From NCBI GenBank assembly GCA_964036045.1, contig OZ038382.1, positions 41,556,090 to 41,620,089 on the forward strand: DNA of 64,000 bases, written 5' to 3'. This document shows positions 51,069 to 62,300 of the stretch, in pieces; within the stretch, counting starts at the first letter, position 1; each line of letters opens with the position of its first letter. A model generated the notes under the pieces. It worked only from the letters and a program-made list of their open reading frames with translations, ran no database searches and was not told the DNA's origin. The DNA is from Eutreptiella sp. 'Long Island Sound 2002'. Taxonomy: Eukaryota > Euglenozoa > Euglenophyceae > Eutreptiales > Eutreptiaceae. Position numbers and translations under genes: made by a program.

Positions 51069-51124
51069 TTAGAGCTCAGTATCTCGCTGTAATCTGCAAG
51101 AGCAGTCGGTAGGACAGTACATAC
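51059..51124 (-). other. Candidate 66-nt intron removing the Gag TAA
   Basis: On the element strand the 5' site is GTATGT (51124 downward), a branch-like CTAAT lies about 10 nt before the end, and the 3' site is CAAAG ending at 51059. The length is 66 nt, a multiple of 3. Removal would delete the in-frame TAA at 51069-51071 and join the upstream frame to Gag in phase. The AAG acceptor is weaker than CAG or TAG. Introns are rare in LTR elements because reverse transcription of spliced RNA erases them. Confidence 0.35.
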
Positions 51125-52142
51125 CGTGTCCTGAAGGGCCTGAGCAGCTAATCTCAGTGGTTCGCAGCCAAGAGTCCACTTGGGGAGCTCCTTCAGTCCT
51201 AATTTCCAGGCTTGCCTGCCTAGCTGCCTCTAAGATTCCTTCCTCAACCGCGGCGGCTAGATCGTCGCGGATGGAAACAGAGGGATGAGGGGCGGAGGGC
51301 CCGGCAACCGGTGCCTGGGTCTTCTCCTTCGGGAAGGGGCTTGCCTCCCAGATCTGCAAGAAAATGGCAAAAGATTCATCTTCTTGAGAACACCACCACA
51401 TCCTGGTATTAATTTCTTCTTGAAGGAGGAAAAAATATTCAAATAAAAAATCAGAGGCGATTCTTTCTTGTCCTATCAGCTTAGACGTGGCTAATAGACA
51501 CAGGGCCTCAAGCGCCTCAAGGTTACGGGCCACTTCCGAAGACAAATGGTTGTCCCATTGTGCCCATGAGGCTGGTCGATTGTAGGTAGGTACCTCACCT
51601 GGACGACCCATCTCAATGTCGTCAATGTCGGCATCGATGGTCACAAAATGTGAACATTGGTACGGAGAATTAGTACCTGCCAGGTCCGTAAGCTCCACCG
51701 GAGCGTTGCCATTAGCGTAAGCTGGGAGATTCCAGCTGCTTGATGGCCAATTTCGACTGGGATCTTGATTGTAATCTGGGCCTCCACAGCTGCTGATTTG
51801 TGTCCTTCTTGGGCAATTTGGGCTTGCGCAAGGCATTCCTCTCAAGGCATCGTTCGCACAGCACCACGGGAGCGTGATGGTTACGTCTCCGGAGGTTGCG
51901 GAGTCTATGGGGCCGTACTGAGGGGCTAGCTGTGGTTGGGACATCAAAGGAACAACATTCAGGTAGCCTCTGCTACCATGAAAGTGCTGCCCTGGGTCGT
52001 TGTGGGTGCCGGAGGGCTCGGGGCCGGCAAGACCAGTGGGGCAGGCACGCGAGGAGTCTCCCTGGATGTTGTTGTTGGGGGTAGAACCGGACACTCGGAC
52101 ACCAACGGAGGCGAGAGCAGCGACAACAGAAGCAAGGTCCAT
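51069..52142 (-). CDS. N-terminal Gag extension starting inside the LTR
   Basis: A 357-codon frame in the same phase as Gag, ended by TAA at 51069-51071. The ATG at 52142 has a strong context (A at -3, G at +4) and lies 164 nt inside the 5' LTR. Translation then runs through the LTR end and the PBS. An alternative Met (residue 67, at 51944) lies downstream of the PBS. The protein matches no family I know. Residues 1-60 are Gly/Pro/Ser/Asn-rich. About 190-270 looks helical, with Leu, Glu and Trp. A conserved start would resemble yeast Ty1, whose Gag also begins in the LTR. It may be the true Gag N-terminus (through splicing or readthrough) or a separate small protein. Confidence 0.6.
   Translation of the reverse strand: MDLASVVAALASVGVRVSGSTPNNNIQGDSSRACPTGLAGPEPSGTHNDPGQHFHGSRGYLNVVPLMSQPQLAPQYGPIDSATSGDVTITLPWCCANDALRGMPCASPNCPRRTQISSCGGPDYNQDPSRNWPSSSWNLPAYANGNAPVELTDLAGTNSPYQCSHFVTIDADIDDIEMGRPGEVPTYNRPASWAQWDNHLSSEVARNLEALEALCLLATSKLIGQERIASDFLFEYFFLLQEEINTRMWWCSQEDESFAIFLQIWEASPFPKEKTQAPVAGPSAPHPSVSIRDDLAAAVEEGILEAARQASLEIRTEGAPQVDSWLRTTEISCSGPSGHGMYCPTDCSCRLQRDTEL
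51967..51978 (-). other. Primer-binding site (initiator tRNA-Met type)
   Basis: Directly after the LTR end the element strand reads TGGTAGCAGAGG. This is complementary to the 3' end of an initiator tRNA-Met ending CCTCTGCTACCA, as known from animals. Zero spacing from the LTR fits many gypsy elements. The site is also the left part of a perfect hairpin (GGTAGC, loop AGAG, GCTACC; 51962-51977). Confidence 0.85.
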
Positions 52143-52510
52143 GCTGATTGTGGTCCGGCAGAAAATCCCAGTCTATGAAGAAAATTGAGGGGAATTATTC
52201 TAAATACATCTGAGTGTCCAAAACTGTCCGAATGAATTCAAATAATCCATTTATGTAAAATTGTCTGGCCGATCTGGCCCGCGAGCACGCGTCAGCGGCA
52301 AATGGCGACCCCAGCTAAAATAGCGGAATGCGGCGGATTTACGGGAAATGGACCGCGGAATCAAATCCGGCATATCAGAAATATATGGGAAATATCCTGT
52401 GACTGAGCTGCGAGGCGGCGAATCCGCCGAAGCAAAGAAAATGACCAAAATGTAGCCAATCTCGGCAGAATGTCTGAAAATCTGAGCAGATGGGGCTAGC
52501 CGCACTTACA
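51979..52510 (-). repeat. LTR at the right end (5' LTR of the element)
   Basis: This is 532 bp, 98.7% identical to 41758-42289 over the same length, with TG...CA ends in element sense. It should hold the promoter and transcription start. The last 164 nt (51979-52142) also encode the first 54-55 residues of the Gag extension. Confidence 0.97.
52379..52388 (-). promoter_or_regulatory. Possible TATA element in the 5' LTR
   Basis: CCATATATTT on the element strand lies about 240 nt upstream of the Gag ATG. It is the best TATA-like string in the LTR. The other LTR has one change beside it (TATAGG versus TATGGG on the plus strand). This is composition-level evidence only. Confidence 0.25.
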
Positions 52511-52515
52511 AGGGG
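52511..52515. repeat. Target-site duplication, right copy (AGGGG)
   Basis: It follows the LTR end (cttaca) and continues into gagctgcaataac of the interrupted monomer. It matches 41753-41757. Confidence 0.93.
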
Positions 52516-54790
52516 GAGCTGCAATAACTTGACAGAAAGTCCCGAATTCAATTTTGAGATATTGTGTCGGCAAGCATCACCACACTTCATTATGAAAGCA
52601 CCTGGCTCTCACACCAAGCCATACCATACCATGCCAAGCCAAGCCAGCCATGCCTTGGCTTGACGAGACGAGGCGAGCGAGCGCGCGCGCGCGGGGGTGA
52701 GGGGGGGTCCAATGGCAGTGTGGGTGTGTGGTGGCAGTGGACCAGAGCGAAAACTTCAACGGGTAGGGCGAAAGGTGCCACTTTACGAAAGCACGCGTAC
52801 AGCCTAGCCAACCACCACGCAGCAACCTGAAAATCCAATAAATGTGGCGTACCAAAATGAAACTTTTTTGCAAAAATATGGAACATGCCCCTTCTTAATT
52901 TTCTTCTAATGCCTTCCCGGAACGCTGAAGGGGGAGCTGCAATAACTTGACAGAAAGTCCCGAATTCAATTTTGAGATATTGTGTCGGCAAGTATCACCA
53001 CACTTCATTATGAAAGCACCTGGCTCTCACACCAAGCCATACCATACCATGCCAAGCCAAGCCAGCCATGCCTTGGCTTGACGAGACGAGGCGAGCGAGC
53101 GCGCGCGCGCGGGGATGGCGGGGGGTGCAATGGCAGTGTGGGTGTGTGGTGGCAGTGGACCAGAGCGAAAACTTCAACGGGTAGGGCGAAAGGTGCCACT
53201 TTACGAAAGCACGCGTACAGCCTAGCCAACCACCACGCAGCAACCTGAAAATCCAATAAATGTGGCGTACCAAAATGAAACTTTTTTGCAAAAATATGGA
53301 ACATGCCCCTTCTAATTTTTCTTCTAATGCCTTCCCGGAACGCTGAAGGGGGAGCTGCAATATTTTGACACAAAGTCCCGAATTCAATTTTGAGATATTG
53401 TGTCGGCAAGTATCGCCACACTTCATTATGAAAGCACCTGGCTCTCACACCAAGCCATACCATACCATGCCAAGCCAAGCCAGCCATGCCTTGGCTTGAC
53501 GAGACGAGGCGAGCGAGCGCGCGCGCGCGGGGGTGGCGGGGGGGGCAATGGCAGTGTGGGTGTGTGGTGGCAGTGGACCAGAGCGAAAACTTCAACGGGT
53601 AGGGCGAAAGGTGCCACTTTTTGAAAGCACGCGTACAGCCTAGCCAACCACCACGCAGCAACCTGAAAAGCCAATAAATGTGGCGTACCAAAATGAAACT
53701 TTTTTGCAAAAATATGGAACATGCCCCTTCTTAATTTTCTTCTAATGCCTTCCCGGAACGCTGAAGGGGGAGCTGCAATAACTTGACAGAAAGTCCTGAA
53801 TTCAATTTTGAGATATTGTGTCGGCAAGTATCACCACACTTCATTATGAAAGCACCTGGCTCTCACACCAAGCCATACCATACCATGCCAAGCCAAGCCA
53901 GCCATGCCTTGGCTTGACGAGACGAGGCGAGCGAGCGCGCGCGCGCGGGGGTGGCGGGGGGTGCAATGGCAGTGTGGGTGTGTGGTGGCAGTGGACCAGA
54001 GCAAAAACTTCAACGGGTAGGGCGAAAGGTGCCACTTTACGAAAGCACGCGTACAGCCTAGCCAACCGCCACGCAGCAACCTGAAAATCCAATAAATGTG
54101 GCGTACCAAAATGAAACTTTTTTTGCAAAAATATGGAACATGCCCCTTCTAAATTTTCTTCTAATGCCTTCCCGGAACGCTGAAGGGGGAGCTGCAATAA
54201 CTTGACAGAAAGTCCCGAATTCAATTTTGAGATATTGTGTCGGCAAGTATCACCACACTTCATTATGAAAGCACCTGGCTCTCACACCAAGCCATACCAT
54301 ACCATGCCAAGCCAAGCCAGCCATGCCTTGGCTTGACGAGACGAGGCGAGCGAGCGCGCGCGCGCGGGGGTGGCGGGGGGTGCAATGGCAGTGTGGGTGT
54401 GTGGTGGCAGTGGACCAGAGCGAAAACTTCAACGGGTAGGGCGAAAGGTGCCACTTTACGAAAGCACGCGTACAGCCTAGCCAACCACCACGCAGCAACG
54501 TGAAAATCCAATAAATGTGGCGTACCAAAATGAAACTTTTTTGCAAAAATATGGAACATGCCCCTCTAAATTTTCTTCTAATGCCTTCCCGGAACGCTGA
54601 AGGGGGAGCTGCAATAACTTGACAGAAAGTCCCGAATTCAATTTTGAGATATTGTGTCGGCAAGTATCACCACACTTCATTATGAAAGCACCTGGCTCTC
54701 ACACCAAGCCATACCATACCATGCCAAGCCAAGCCAGCCATGCCTTGGCTTGACGAGACGAGGCGAGCGAGCGCGCGCGCGCGGGGGTGT

Positions 54791-57700
54791 CGGGGGGTGC
54801 AATGGCAGTGTGGGTGTGTGGTGGCAGTGGACCAGAGCGAAAACTTCAACGGGTAGGGCGAAAGGTGCCACTTTACGAAAGCACGCGTACAGCCTAGCCA
54901 ACCACCACGCAGCAACCTGAAAATCCAATAAATGTGGCGTACCAAAATGAACCTTTTTTGCAAAAATATGGAACATGCCCCTTCTAAATTTTCTTCTAAT
55001 GCCTTCCCGGAACGCTGAAGGGGGAGCTGCAATAACTTGACAGAAAGTCCCGAATTCAATTTTGAGATATTGTGTCGGCAAGTATCACCACACTTCATTA
55101 TGAAAGCACCTGGCTCTCACACCAAGCCATACCATACCATGCCATGCCAAGCCAGCCATGCCTTGGCTTGACGAGACGAGGCGAGCGAGCGCGCGCGCGC
55201 GGGGGTGGCGGGGGGTGCAATGGCAGTGTGGGTGTGTGGTGGCAGTGGACCAGAGCGAAAACTTCAACGGGTAGGGCCAAAGGTGCCACTTTACGAAAGC
55301 ACGCGTACAGCCTAGCCAACCACCACGCAGCAACCTGAAAATCCAATAAATGTGGCGTACCAAAATGAAACTTTTTTGCAAAAATATGGAACATGCCCCT
55401 TCTAAATTTTCTTCTAATGCCTTCCCGGAACGCTGAAGGGGGAGCTGCAATAACTTGACAGAAAGTCCCGAATTCAATTTTGAGATATTGTGTCGGCAAG
55501 TATCACCACACTTCATTATGAAAGCACCTGGCTCTCACACCAAGCCATACCATACCATGCCAAGCCAAGCCAGCCATGCCTTGGCTTGACGAGACGAGGC
55601 GAGCGAGCGCGCGCGCACGGGGGTGGCGGGGGGTGCAATGGCAGTGTGGGTGTGTGGTGGCAGTGGACCAGAGCGAAAACTTCAACGGGTAGGGCGAAAG
55701 GTGCCACTTTACGAAAGCACGCGTACAGCCTAGCCAACCACCACGCAGCAACCTGAAAATCCAATAAATGTGGCGTACCAAAATGAAACTTTTTTGCAAA
55801 AATATGGAACATGCCCCTTCTAAATTTTCTTCTAATGCCTTCCCGGAACGCTGAAGGGGGAGCTGCAATAACTTGACAGAAAGTCCCGAATTCAATTTTG
55901 AGATATTGTGTCGGCAAGTATCACCACACTTCACTATGAAAGCACCTGGCTCTCACACCAAGCCATACCATACCATGCCAAGCCAAGCCAGCCATGCCTT
56001 GGCTTGACGAGACGAGGCGAGCGAGCGCGCGCGCGCGGGGGTGGCGGGGGGTGCAATGGCAGTGTGGGTGTGTGGTGGCAGTGGACCAGAGCGAAAACTT
56101 CAACGGGTAGGGCGAAAGGTGCCACTTTACGAAAGCACGCGTACAGCCTAGCCAACCACCACGCAGCAACCTGAAAATCCAATAAATGTGGCGTACCAAA
56201 ATGAAACTTTTTTGCAAAAATATGGAACATGCCCCTTCTAAATTTTCTTCTAATGCCTTTCCGGAACGCTGAAGGGGGAGCTGCAATAACTTGACAGAAA
56301 GTCCCGAATTCAATTTTGAGATATTGTGTCGGCAAGTATCACCACAGTTCATTATGAAAGCACCTGGCTCTCACACCAAGCCATACCATACCATGCCAAG
56401 CCAACCCAGCCATGCCTTAGCTTGACGAGATGAGGCGAGCGAGCGCGCGCGCGCGGGGGTTGCGGGGGGTGCAATGGCAGTGTGGGTGTGTGGTGGCAGT
56501 GGACCAGAGCGAAAACTTCAACGGGTAGGGCGAAAAGTGCCACTTTACGAAAGCACGCGTACAGCCTAGCCAACCACCACGCAGCAACCTGAAAATCCAA
56601 TAAATGTGGCGTACCAAAATGAAACTTTTTTGCAAAAATATGGAACATGCCCCTTCTAAATTTTCTTCTAATGCCTTCCCGGAACGCTGAAGGGGGAGCT
56701 GCAATAACTTGACAGAAAGTCCCGAATTCAATTTTGAGATATTGTGTCGGCAAGTATCACCACACTTCATTATGAAAGCACCTGGCTCTCACACCAAGCC
56801 ATACCATACCATGCCAAGCCAAGCCAGCCATGCCTTGGCTTGACGAGACGAGGCGAGCGAGCGCGCGCGCGCGGGGGTTGCGGGGGGTGCAATGGCAGTT
56901 CGGGTGTGTGGTGGCAGTGGACCAGAGCGAAAACTTCAACGGGTAGGGCGAAAGGTGCCACTTTACGAAAGCACGCGTACAGCCTAGCCAACCACCACGC
57001 AGCAACCTGAAAATCCAATAAATGTGGCGTACCAAAATGAAACTTTTTTGCAAAAGCATGGAACATGCCCCTTCTAAATTTTCTCCTAATGCCTTCCCGG
57101 AACGCTGAAGGGGGAGCTGCAATAACTTGACAGAAAGTCCCGAATTCAATTTTGAGATATTGTGTCGGCAAGTATCACCACACTTCATTATGAAAGCACC
57201 TGGCTCTCACACCAAGCCATACCATACCATGCCAAGCCAAGCCAGCCATGCCTTGGCTTGACGAGACGAGGCGAGCGAGCGCGCGCGCGGGGGGGGTGGC
57301 GGGGGGTGCAATGGCAGTGTGGGTGTGTGGTGGCAGTGGACCAGAGCGAAAACTTCAACGGGTAGGGCGAAAGGTGCCACTTTACGAAAGCACGCGTACA
57401 GCCTAGCCAACCACCACGCAGCAACCTGAAAATCCAATAAATGTGGCGTACCAAAATGAAACTTTTTTGCAAAAATATGGAACATGCCCCTTCTAAATTT
57501 TCTTCTAATGCCTTCCCAGAACGCTGAAGGGGGAGCTGCAATAACTTGACAGAAAGTCCCGAATTCAATTTTGAGATATTGTGTCGGCAAGTATCACCAC
57601 ACTTCATTATGAAAGCACCTGGCTCTCACACCAAGCCATACCATACCATGCCAAGCCAAGCCAGCCATGCCTTGGCTTGACGAGACGAGGCGAGCGAGCG

Positions 57701-59390
57701 CGCGCGCGCGGGGGTGGCGGGGGGTGCAATGGCAGTGTGGGTGTGTGCCGGCAGTGGACCAGAGCGAAAACTTCAACGGGTAGGGCGAAAGGTGCCACTT
57801 TACGAAAGCACGCGTACAGCCTAGCCAACCACCACGCAGCAACCTGAAAATCCAATCAATGTGGCGTACCAAAATGAAACTTTTTTGCAAAAATATGGAA
57901 CATGCCCCTTCTAAATTTTCTTCTAATGCCTTCCCGGAACGCTGAAGGGGGAGCTGCAATAACTTGACAGAAAGTCCCGAATTAAATTTTGAGATATTGT
58001 GTCGGCAAGTATCACCACACTTCATTATGAAAGCACCTGGCTCTCACACCAAGCCATACCATACCATGCCAAGCCAAGCCAGCCATGCCTTGGCTTGACA
58101 AGACGAGGCGAGCGAGCGCGCGCGCGCGGGGGTGGCAGGGGGTGCACTGGCAGTGTGGGTGTGTGGTGGCAGTGGACCAGAGCGAAAACTTCAACGGGTA
58201 GGGCGAAAGGTGCCACTTTACGAAAGCACGCGTACAGCCTAGCCAACCACCACGCAGCAACCTGAAAATCCAATAAATGTGGCGTACCAAAATGAAACTT
58301 TTTTGCAAAAATATGGAACATGCCCCTTCTAAATTTTCTTCTAATGCCTTCCCAGAACGCTGAAGGGGGAGCTGCAATAATTTGACAGAAAGTCCCGAAT
58401 TCAATTTTGAGATATTGTGTCGGCAAGTATCACCACACTTCATTATGAAAGCACCTGGCTCTCACACCAAGCCATACCATACCATGCCAAGCCAAGCCAG
58501 CCATGCCTTGGCTTGACGAGACAAGGCGAGCGAGCGCGCGCGCGCGGGGGTGGCGGGGGGTGCAATGCCAGTGTGGGTGTGTGGTGGCAGTGGACCAGAG
58601 CGAAAACTTCAACGGGTAGGGCGAAAGGTGCCACTTTACGAAAGCACGCGTACAGCCTAGCCAACCACCATGCAGCAACCTGAAAATCCAATAAATGTGG
58701 CGTACCAAAATGAAACTTTTTTGCAAAAATATGGAACATGCCCCTTCTAAATTTTCTTCTAATGCCTTCCCGGAACGCTGAAGGGGGAGCTGCAATAACT
58801 TGACAGAAAGTCCCGAATTCAATTTTGAGATATTGTGTCGGCAAGTATCACCACACTTCATTATGAAAGCACCTGGCTCTCACACCAAGCCATACCATAC
58901 CATGCCAAGCCAGGCCAGCCATGCCTTGGCTTGACGAGACGAGGCGAGCGAGCGCGCGCGCGCGGGGGTGGCGGGGGGTGCAATGGCAGTGTGGGTGTGT
59001 CGTGGCAGTGGACCAGAGCGAAAACTTCAACGGGTAGGGCGAAAGGTGCCACTTTACGAAAGCACGCGTACAGCCTAGCCAACCACCACGCAGCAACCTG
59101 AAAATCCAATAAATGTGGCGTACCAAAATGAAACTTTTTTGCAAAAATATGGAACATGCCCCTTCTATAATTTTCTTCTAATGCCTTCCCGGAACGCTGA
59201 AGGGGGAGCTGTAATAACTTGACAGAAAGTCCCGAATTCAATTTTGAGATATTGTGTCGGCAAGTATCACCACACTTCATTATGAAAGCACCTGGCTCTC
59301 ACACCAAGCCATACCATACCATGCCAAGCCAAGCCAGCCATGCCTTGGCTTGACGAGACGAGGCGAGCGAGCGCGCGCGCGCGGGGGTGG
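54791..59390. repeat. 11-monomer higher-order repeat, copy 1 (4,600 bp)
   Basis: Eleven monomers with private variants recur exactly 4,600 bp downstream. Diagnostic variants include gaacctttttt (54951), ccatgccaagcc (55141), gggccaaagg, gcgcgcacggg, cttcactatg (55931), catgccttagc, ggcagttcggg (56895), gcaaaagcatgg, gtgtgccggcag (57745), gaattaaatttt (57980), ggtgcactggc, tataattttc and gctgtaataac (59211). The left boundary is uncertain to within about 150 bp. A mismatch at 54790 lies at that edge. Confidence 0.88.
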
Positions 59391-62300
59391 CGGGGGGTGC
59401 AATGGCAGTGTGGGTGTGTGGTGGCAGTGGACCAGAGCGAAAACTTCAACGGGTAGGGCGAAAGGTGCCACTTTACGAAAGCACGCGTACAGCCTAGCCA
59501 ACCACCACGCAGCAACCTGAAAATCCAATAAATGTGGCGTACCAAAATGAACCTTTTTTGCAAAAATATGGAACATGCCCCTTCTAAATTTTCTTCTAAT
59601 GCCTTCCCGGAACGCTGAAGGGGGAGCTGCAATAACTTGACAGAAAGTCCCGAATTCAATTTTGAGATATTGTGTCGGCAAGTATCACCACACTTCATTA
59701 TGAAAGCACCTGGCTCTCACACCAAGCCATACCATACCATGCCATGCCAAGCCAGCCATGCCTTGGCTTGACGAGACGAGGCGAGCGAGCGCGCGCGCGC
59801 GGGGGTGGCGGGGGGTGCAATGGCAGTGTGGGTGTGTGGTGGCAGTGGACCAGAGCGAAAACTTCAACGGGTAGGGCCAAAGGTGCCACTTTACGAAAGC
59901 ACGCGTACAGCCTAGCCAACCACCACGCAGCAACCTGAAAATCCAATAAATGTGGCGTACCAAAATGAAACTTTTTTGCAAAAATATGGAACATGCCCCT
60001 TCTAAATTTTCTTCTAATGCCTTCCCGGAACGCTGAAGGGGGAGCTGCAATAACTTGACAGAAAGTCCCGAATTCAATTTTGAGATATTGTGTCGGCAAG
60101 TATCACCACACTTCATTATGAAAGCACCTGGCTCTCACACCAAGCCATACCATACCATGCCAAGCCAAGCCAGCCATGCCTTGGCTTGACGAGACGAGGC
60201 GAGCGAGCGCGCGCGCACGGGGGTGGCGGGGGGTGCAATGGCAGTGTGGGTGTGTGGTGGCAGTGGACCAGAGCGAAAACTTCAACGGGTAGGGCGAAAG
60301 GTGCCACTTTACGAAAGCACGCGTACAGCCTAGCCAACCACCACGCAGCAACCTGAAAATCCAATAAATGTGGCGTACCAAAATGAAACTTTTTTGCAAA
60401 AATATGGAACATGCCCCTTCTAAATTTTCTTCTAATGCCTTCCCGGAACGCTGAAGGGGGAGCTGCAATAACTTGACAGAAAGTCCCGAATTCAATTTTG
60501 AGATATTGTGTCGGCAAGTATCACCACACTTCACTATGAAAGCACCTGGCTCTCACACCAAGCCATACCATACCATGCCAAGCCAAGCCAGCCATGCCTT
60601 GGCTTGACGAGACGAGGCGAGCGAGCGCGCGCGCGCGGGGGTGGCGGGGGGTGCAATGGCAGTGTGGGTGTGTGGTGGCAGTGGACCAGAGCGAAAACTT
60701 CAACGGGTAGGGCGAAAGGTGCCACTTTACGAAAGCACGCGTACAGCCTAGCCAACCACCACGCAGCAACCTGAAAATCCAATAAATGTGGCGTACCAAA
60801 ATGAAACTTTTTTGCAAAAATATGGAACATGCCCCTTCTAAATTTTCTTCTAATGCCTTCCCGGAACGCTGAAGGGGGAGCTGCAATAACTTGACAGAAA
60901 GTCCCGAATTCAATTTTGAGATATTGTGTCGGCAAGTATCACCACAGTTCATTATGAAAGCACCTGGCTCTCACACCAAGCCATACCATACCATGCCAAG
61001 CCAACCCAGCCATGCCTTAGCTTGACGAGATGAGGCGAGCGAGCGCGCGCGCGCGGGGGTTGCGGGGGGTGCAATGGCAGTGTGGGTGTGTGGTGGCAGT
61101 GGACCAGAGCGAAAACTTCAACGGGTAGGGCGAAAAGTGCCACTTTACGAAAGCACGCGTACAGCCTAGCCAACCACCACGCAGCAACCTGAAAATCCAA
61201 TAAATGTGGCGTACCAAAATGAAACTTTTTTGCAAAAATATGGAACATGCCCCTTCTAAATTTTCTTCTAATGCCTTCCCGGAACGCTGAAGGGGGAGCT
61301 GCAATAACTTGACAGAAAGTCCCGAATTCAATTTTGAGATATTGTGTCGGCAAGTATCACCACACTTCATTATGAAAGCACCTGGCTCTCACACCAAGCC
61401 ATACCATACCATGCCAAGCCAAGCCAGCCATGCCTTGGCTTGACGAGACGAGGCGAGCGAGCGCGCGCGCGCGGGGGTTGCGGGGGGTGCAATGGCAGTT
61501 CGGGTGTGTGGTGGCAGTGGACCAGAGCGAAAACTTCAACGGGTAGGGCGAAAGGTGCCACTTTACGAAAGCACGCGTACAGCCTAGCCAACCACCACGC
61601 AGCAACCTGAAAATCCAATAAATGTGGCGTACCAAAATGAAACTTTTTTGCAAAAGCATGGAACATGCCCCTTCTAAATTTTCTCCTAATGCCTTCCCGG
61701 AACGCTGAAGGGGGAGCTGCAATAACTTGACAGAAAGTCCCGAATTCAATTTTGAGATATTGTGTCGGCAAGTATCACCACACTTCATTATGAAAGCACC
61801 TGGCTCTCACACCAAGCCATACCATACCATGCCAAGCCAAGCCAGCCATGCCTTGGCTTGACGAGACGAGGCGAGCGAGCGCGCGCGCGGGGGGGGTGGC
61901 GGGGGGTGCAATGGCAGTGTGGGTGTGTGGTGGCAGTGGACCAGAGCGAAAACTTCAACGGGTAGGGCGAAAGGTGCCACTTTACGAAAGCACGCGTACA
62001 GCCTAGCCAACCACCACGCAGCAACCTGAAAATCCAATAAATGTGGCGTACCAAAATGAAACTTTTTTGCAAAAATATGGAACATGCCCCTTCTAAATTT
62101 TCTTCTAATGCCTTCCCAGAACGCTGAAGGGGGAGCTGCAATAACTTGACAGAAAGTCCCGAATTCAATTTTGAGATATTGTGTCGGCAAGTATCACCAC
62201 ACTTCATTATGAAAGCACCTGGCTCTCACACCAAGCCATACCATACCATGCCAAGCCAAGCCAGCCATGCCTTGGCTTGACGAGACGAGGCGAGCGAGCG

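Larger units (their letters stand above)
41758..52510 (-). mobile_element. Full-length Ty3/gypsy chromovirus LTR retrotransposon
   Basis: A 10,753-bp element inserted in one satellite monomer. It has 532-bp LTRs ending TG...CA, a 5-bp target duplication, a PBS next to the LTR at its right end and a polypurine tract next to the LTR at its left end, so its sense strand is minus. The coding order is Gag, protease, NPPF domain, RT, RNase H, integrase, chromodomain. Integrase after RNase H is the Ty3/gypsy order, and the C-terminal chromodomain places it with chromoviruses. The two LTRs have equal length and differ at 7 positions (98.7% identical), so the insertion is fairly recent on an evolutionary scale. 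Three in-frame stops interrupt the single coding frame, so this copy is probably not autonomous unless they are bypassed. Confidence 0.97.

Noticed and set aside
48381-51071. Repeat-induced point mutation as the cause of the stops
   Set aside because: TAA and TAG can arise from CAA and CAG by C-to-T, but the LTR pair has only 7 changes of mixed type, so no RIP-like bias can be shown.
51094-51124. A 31-nt intron from GTATGT to TTGCAG before the TAA
   Set aside because: The 3' site is good, but 31 nt is shorter than known spliceosomal introns usually are and the join shifts the frame to an early stop. The 66-nt alternative keeps the frame.
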